A program made the translations under genes and the position numbers. The notes below the pieces were generated by a model. That model made no database searches. It was not told the DNA's origin and saw only the letters and a list, made by a program, of their open reading frames with translations. A stretch of DNA of 64,000 nucleotides from Ochotona curzoniae (Eukaryota > Chordata > Mammalia > Lagomorpha > Ochotonidae), in NCBI RefSeq assembly GCF_017591425.1, contig NW_024466303.1:62001-126000 (forward strand), in the 5' to 3' direction. This document shows positions 62,701 to 64,000 of this stretch, in pieces. The number at the start of each line of letters is the position of its first letter. The stretch's first letter is position 1.

Positions 62701-64000
62701 CAGACAACTCCACATCCAGAGAGAACATTAACACCATACATGTTTCAGCTACCTTTGAAAACCAAGGTTCTGGCACCATTTACAACACGAAGTACATGTT
62801 CGCTATAGGGAAGAAACTCAGAATGTGAAACTGCTTCACAATGGAAAACCCGCTTCGAACGAAATCCAACATTTCTCACACAGTGTCTATAAAAAGCAAT
62901 GTGTTGAAAAGCAGCTTATTGAGTATTCCGCACAAAGTAATGTTCTAGCTGCTCCTTTGAAATGCAGACAACTCCACATCCAGAGCGAACATCAACACCA
63001 ACGCAGTTTTCAGGTACCTTTGAAAACCAAGGTTCTGGCACCATTTACACCACGAAGAACTTGTTAGCTATAGGGAAGAAAAACACAATACCTGAAATGC
63101 AGCTTATTGAGTATTCCGCACAAAATAATGTTCTAGCTGCTCCTTTGAAATGCAGACAACTCCACGTACAGCGAGAACATCAACACCAACGCAGTTTTCA
63201 GCTACCTTTGAAAACCAAGGTTCTGGCACCATTTACAACACGAAGTACATGTTTGCTCTTGGGAAGAAAAACACAATAGGCTGAAATGCAGCTTATTGAG
63301 TATTCCGCACAAAGTAATGTTCTAGCTGCTCCTTTGAAATGCAGACAACTCCTCATCCAGAGACAACATCAACACCAACGCAGTTTTCAGGTACCTTTGA
63401 AAACCAAGCTTCTGGCACCATTTACAACACGAAGTACATGTTCGCTATAGGGAAGAAACTCAGAATGTGAAACTGCTTCACAATGGAAAACCCGCTTCGA
63501 ACGAAATCCCACAATTCTCACACAGTGTCTGTAAAACACAATGTGCTGAAAAGCAGCTTATTGAGTATTCCGCACAAAGTAATGTTTTAGCTGCTCCTTT
63601 GAAATGCAGACAACTCCACGTTCAGCGAGAACATCAACACCAACGCAGTTTTCAGCTACCTTTGAAAACCAAGCTTCTGGCACCATTTACAACACGAAGT
63701 ACATGTTCGCTATAGGGAGAAAAACACAATAGTGTGAAATGCAGCTTATTGAGTATTCCGCACAAAGTAATGTTCTAGCTGCTCCTTTGAAATGCAGACA
63801 ACTCCACGTTCAGCGAGAACATCAACACCAACGCAGTTTTCAGCTACCTTTGAAAACCAAGCTTCTGGCACCATTTACAACACGAAGTACATGTTCGCTA
63901 GAGGGAGAAAAACACAATAGTCTGAAATGCAGCTTATTGAGTATTCCGCACAAAGTAATGTTCTAGCTGCTCCTTTGAAATGCAGACAACTCCAAATTCA
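59756..64000 (-). repeat. 1,547 bp higher-order repeat (3L+4S heptamer), about 2.7 copies
   Basis: Boxes 60396, 60661, 61301 and 61943 recur at 61943, 62208, 62848 and 63490, each 1,547 bp on. The earlier box 59756 maps to 61301 at 1,545 bp. The sum 3x265+4x188 equals 1,547. Copies share CTCCTCATCCAG near 61,802 and 63,349, TTGCTCTTGGGAAG near 61,704 and 63,251, and GCACAAAATAATG near 61,571 and 63,118. The repeat runs off the right edge of the window. Confidence 0.88.

Larger units (their letters stand above)
57222..63506 (-). other. CENP-B box-like elements, series 7, inverted (13 copies)
   Basis: On the - strand the elements occupy windows starting (in + coordinates) at 57222, 57487, 57886, 58151, 58550, 59756, 60396, 60661, 61301, 61943, 62208, 62848 and 63490. 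The + strand reads ACCCGCTTCGAACGAAA, or TCCCGCTTCGAACGAAA at 57886 and 58550. All cores are intact. None has the A9 variant that is frequent in the left array. Confidence 0.85.
1..64000. repeat. Satellite DNA array filling the window (S/L/M monomers of 188, 265 and 211 bp)
   Basis: The same monomer recurs from the first to the last base. The block GGAGTTGTCTGCATTTCAAA followed by GGAGCAGCTA, and the block CATTACTTTGTGCGGAA, appear in almost every unit. Distances between successive copies of the first block are 187-189, 264-265 or 211 bp in the parts I measured. No interval longer than a few tens of bases departs from this pattern, so there is no unique sequence, gene or interspersed element. 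The family is not one I can name. The long units carry a CENP-B box-like element, which suggests a centromeric or pericentromeric satellite of a mammal or other vertebrate. The species is unknown. Confidence 0.97.
56859..64000 (-). repeat. Right satellite array, inverted orientation
   Basis: From here the monomer reads as the reverse complement: TTCCGCACAAAGTAATG, then TCCTTTGAAATGCAGACAAC. It contains 13 box-bearing long units (10 L, 3 M) and roughly 20 S units. It carries variants that I did not notice in the left array, such as ATGTTTCAGCTACC in place of GCAGTTTTCAGCTACC, and an M form with a different deletion joint. Its higher-order periods (664 and 1,547 bp) also differ from those on the left. 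The two arrays therefore appear to have been homogenised separately since the inversion. Confidence 0.95.

Noticed and set aside
1..64000. Well over one hundred open reading frames of 61-120 codons, mostly on the - strand before 56.8 kb and on the + strand after it
   Set aside because: They are the satellite read in translation. The same DNA is open in more than one frame, giving families such as MKLLHNGKP..., MQTTPH... and MQLIEYSAQ.... Unit lengths of 188, 265 and 211 are not multiples of three, so each unit shifts frame. None exceeds 120 codons, there is no domain, and their orientation simply follows the array.
1..64000. Identity with human alpha satellite, mouse minor satellite or another named satellite
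   Set aside because: Alpha satellite units are about 171 bp and mouse minor satellite units about 120 bp, and apart from the box I recognise no sequence in common. A database search would be needed to name the family.
1..64000. Telomeric or microsatellite tracts
   Set aside because: No TTAGGG-type array or simple repeat longer than short T runs (for example near 23,002) is present.

Overview
The whole 64 kb window is tandemly repeated satellite DNA. I see no credible protein-coding gene, RNA gene, transposon or unique sequence. Every base I followed fits one monomer family in three length forms: S (188 bp), L (265 bp, which is S plus a 77 bp segment) and M (211 bp, which is L minus a 54 bp segment). 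I count about 200 S, 82 L and 21 M units.

The key feature lies in the 77 bp segment of L and M. It carries a 17 bp element, TTTCGTTCGAAGCGGGT, which matches 15 of 17 positions of the mammalian CENP-B box and all nine bases of its essential core (nTTCGnnnnAnnCGGGn). I located 103 copies by eye: 90 on the + strand before 56,858 and 13 on the - strand after it. In 102 of 103 copies the core is intact. The variable sites I saw (position 9 G/A, position 17 T/C/A) fall only where the core is degenerate. S units lack the box. This points to a eukaryotic centromeric or pericentromeric satellite, most likely from a mammal or other vertebrate with CENP-B or a related pogo-derived protein. I do not recognise the satellite by name and cannot name the species.

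Layout: 1-56,858 is one array in a single orientation. It is a mosaic of near-identical higher-order blocks: a 15-monomer, 3,152 bp tandem pair at about 6.0-12.6 kb; blocks re-used at offsets of 9,509, 8,599, 18,439 and 8,553 bp; a 31-monomer, 6,360 bp period at about 25.7-35.4 kb; and offsets of 3,711-3,714, 4,997, 4,833, 14,901, 1,493 and 4,081 bp from 36.7 to 56.6 kb. At 56,847-56,858 the array reverses direction inside a monomer, forming an imperfect palindrome with a 12 bp spacer and no foreign DNA. From 56,859 to 64,000 the same family runs on the - strand with different, shorter higher-order repeats: 664 bp (L+S+M), then 1,547 bp (3L+4S).

Box-bearing and box-free units alternate so that successive boxes are separated by one L or M length plus a whole number of S lengths, giving quantised spacings from 211 to 1,206 bp. 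If the locus is functional, the expected role is binding a CENP-B-like protein and phasing nucleosomes. Whether it is an active centromere cannot be judged from sequence alone.
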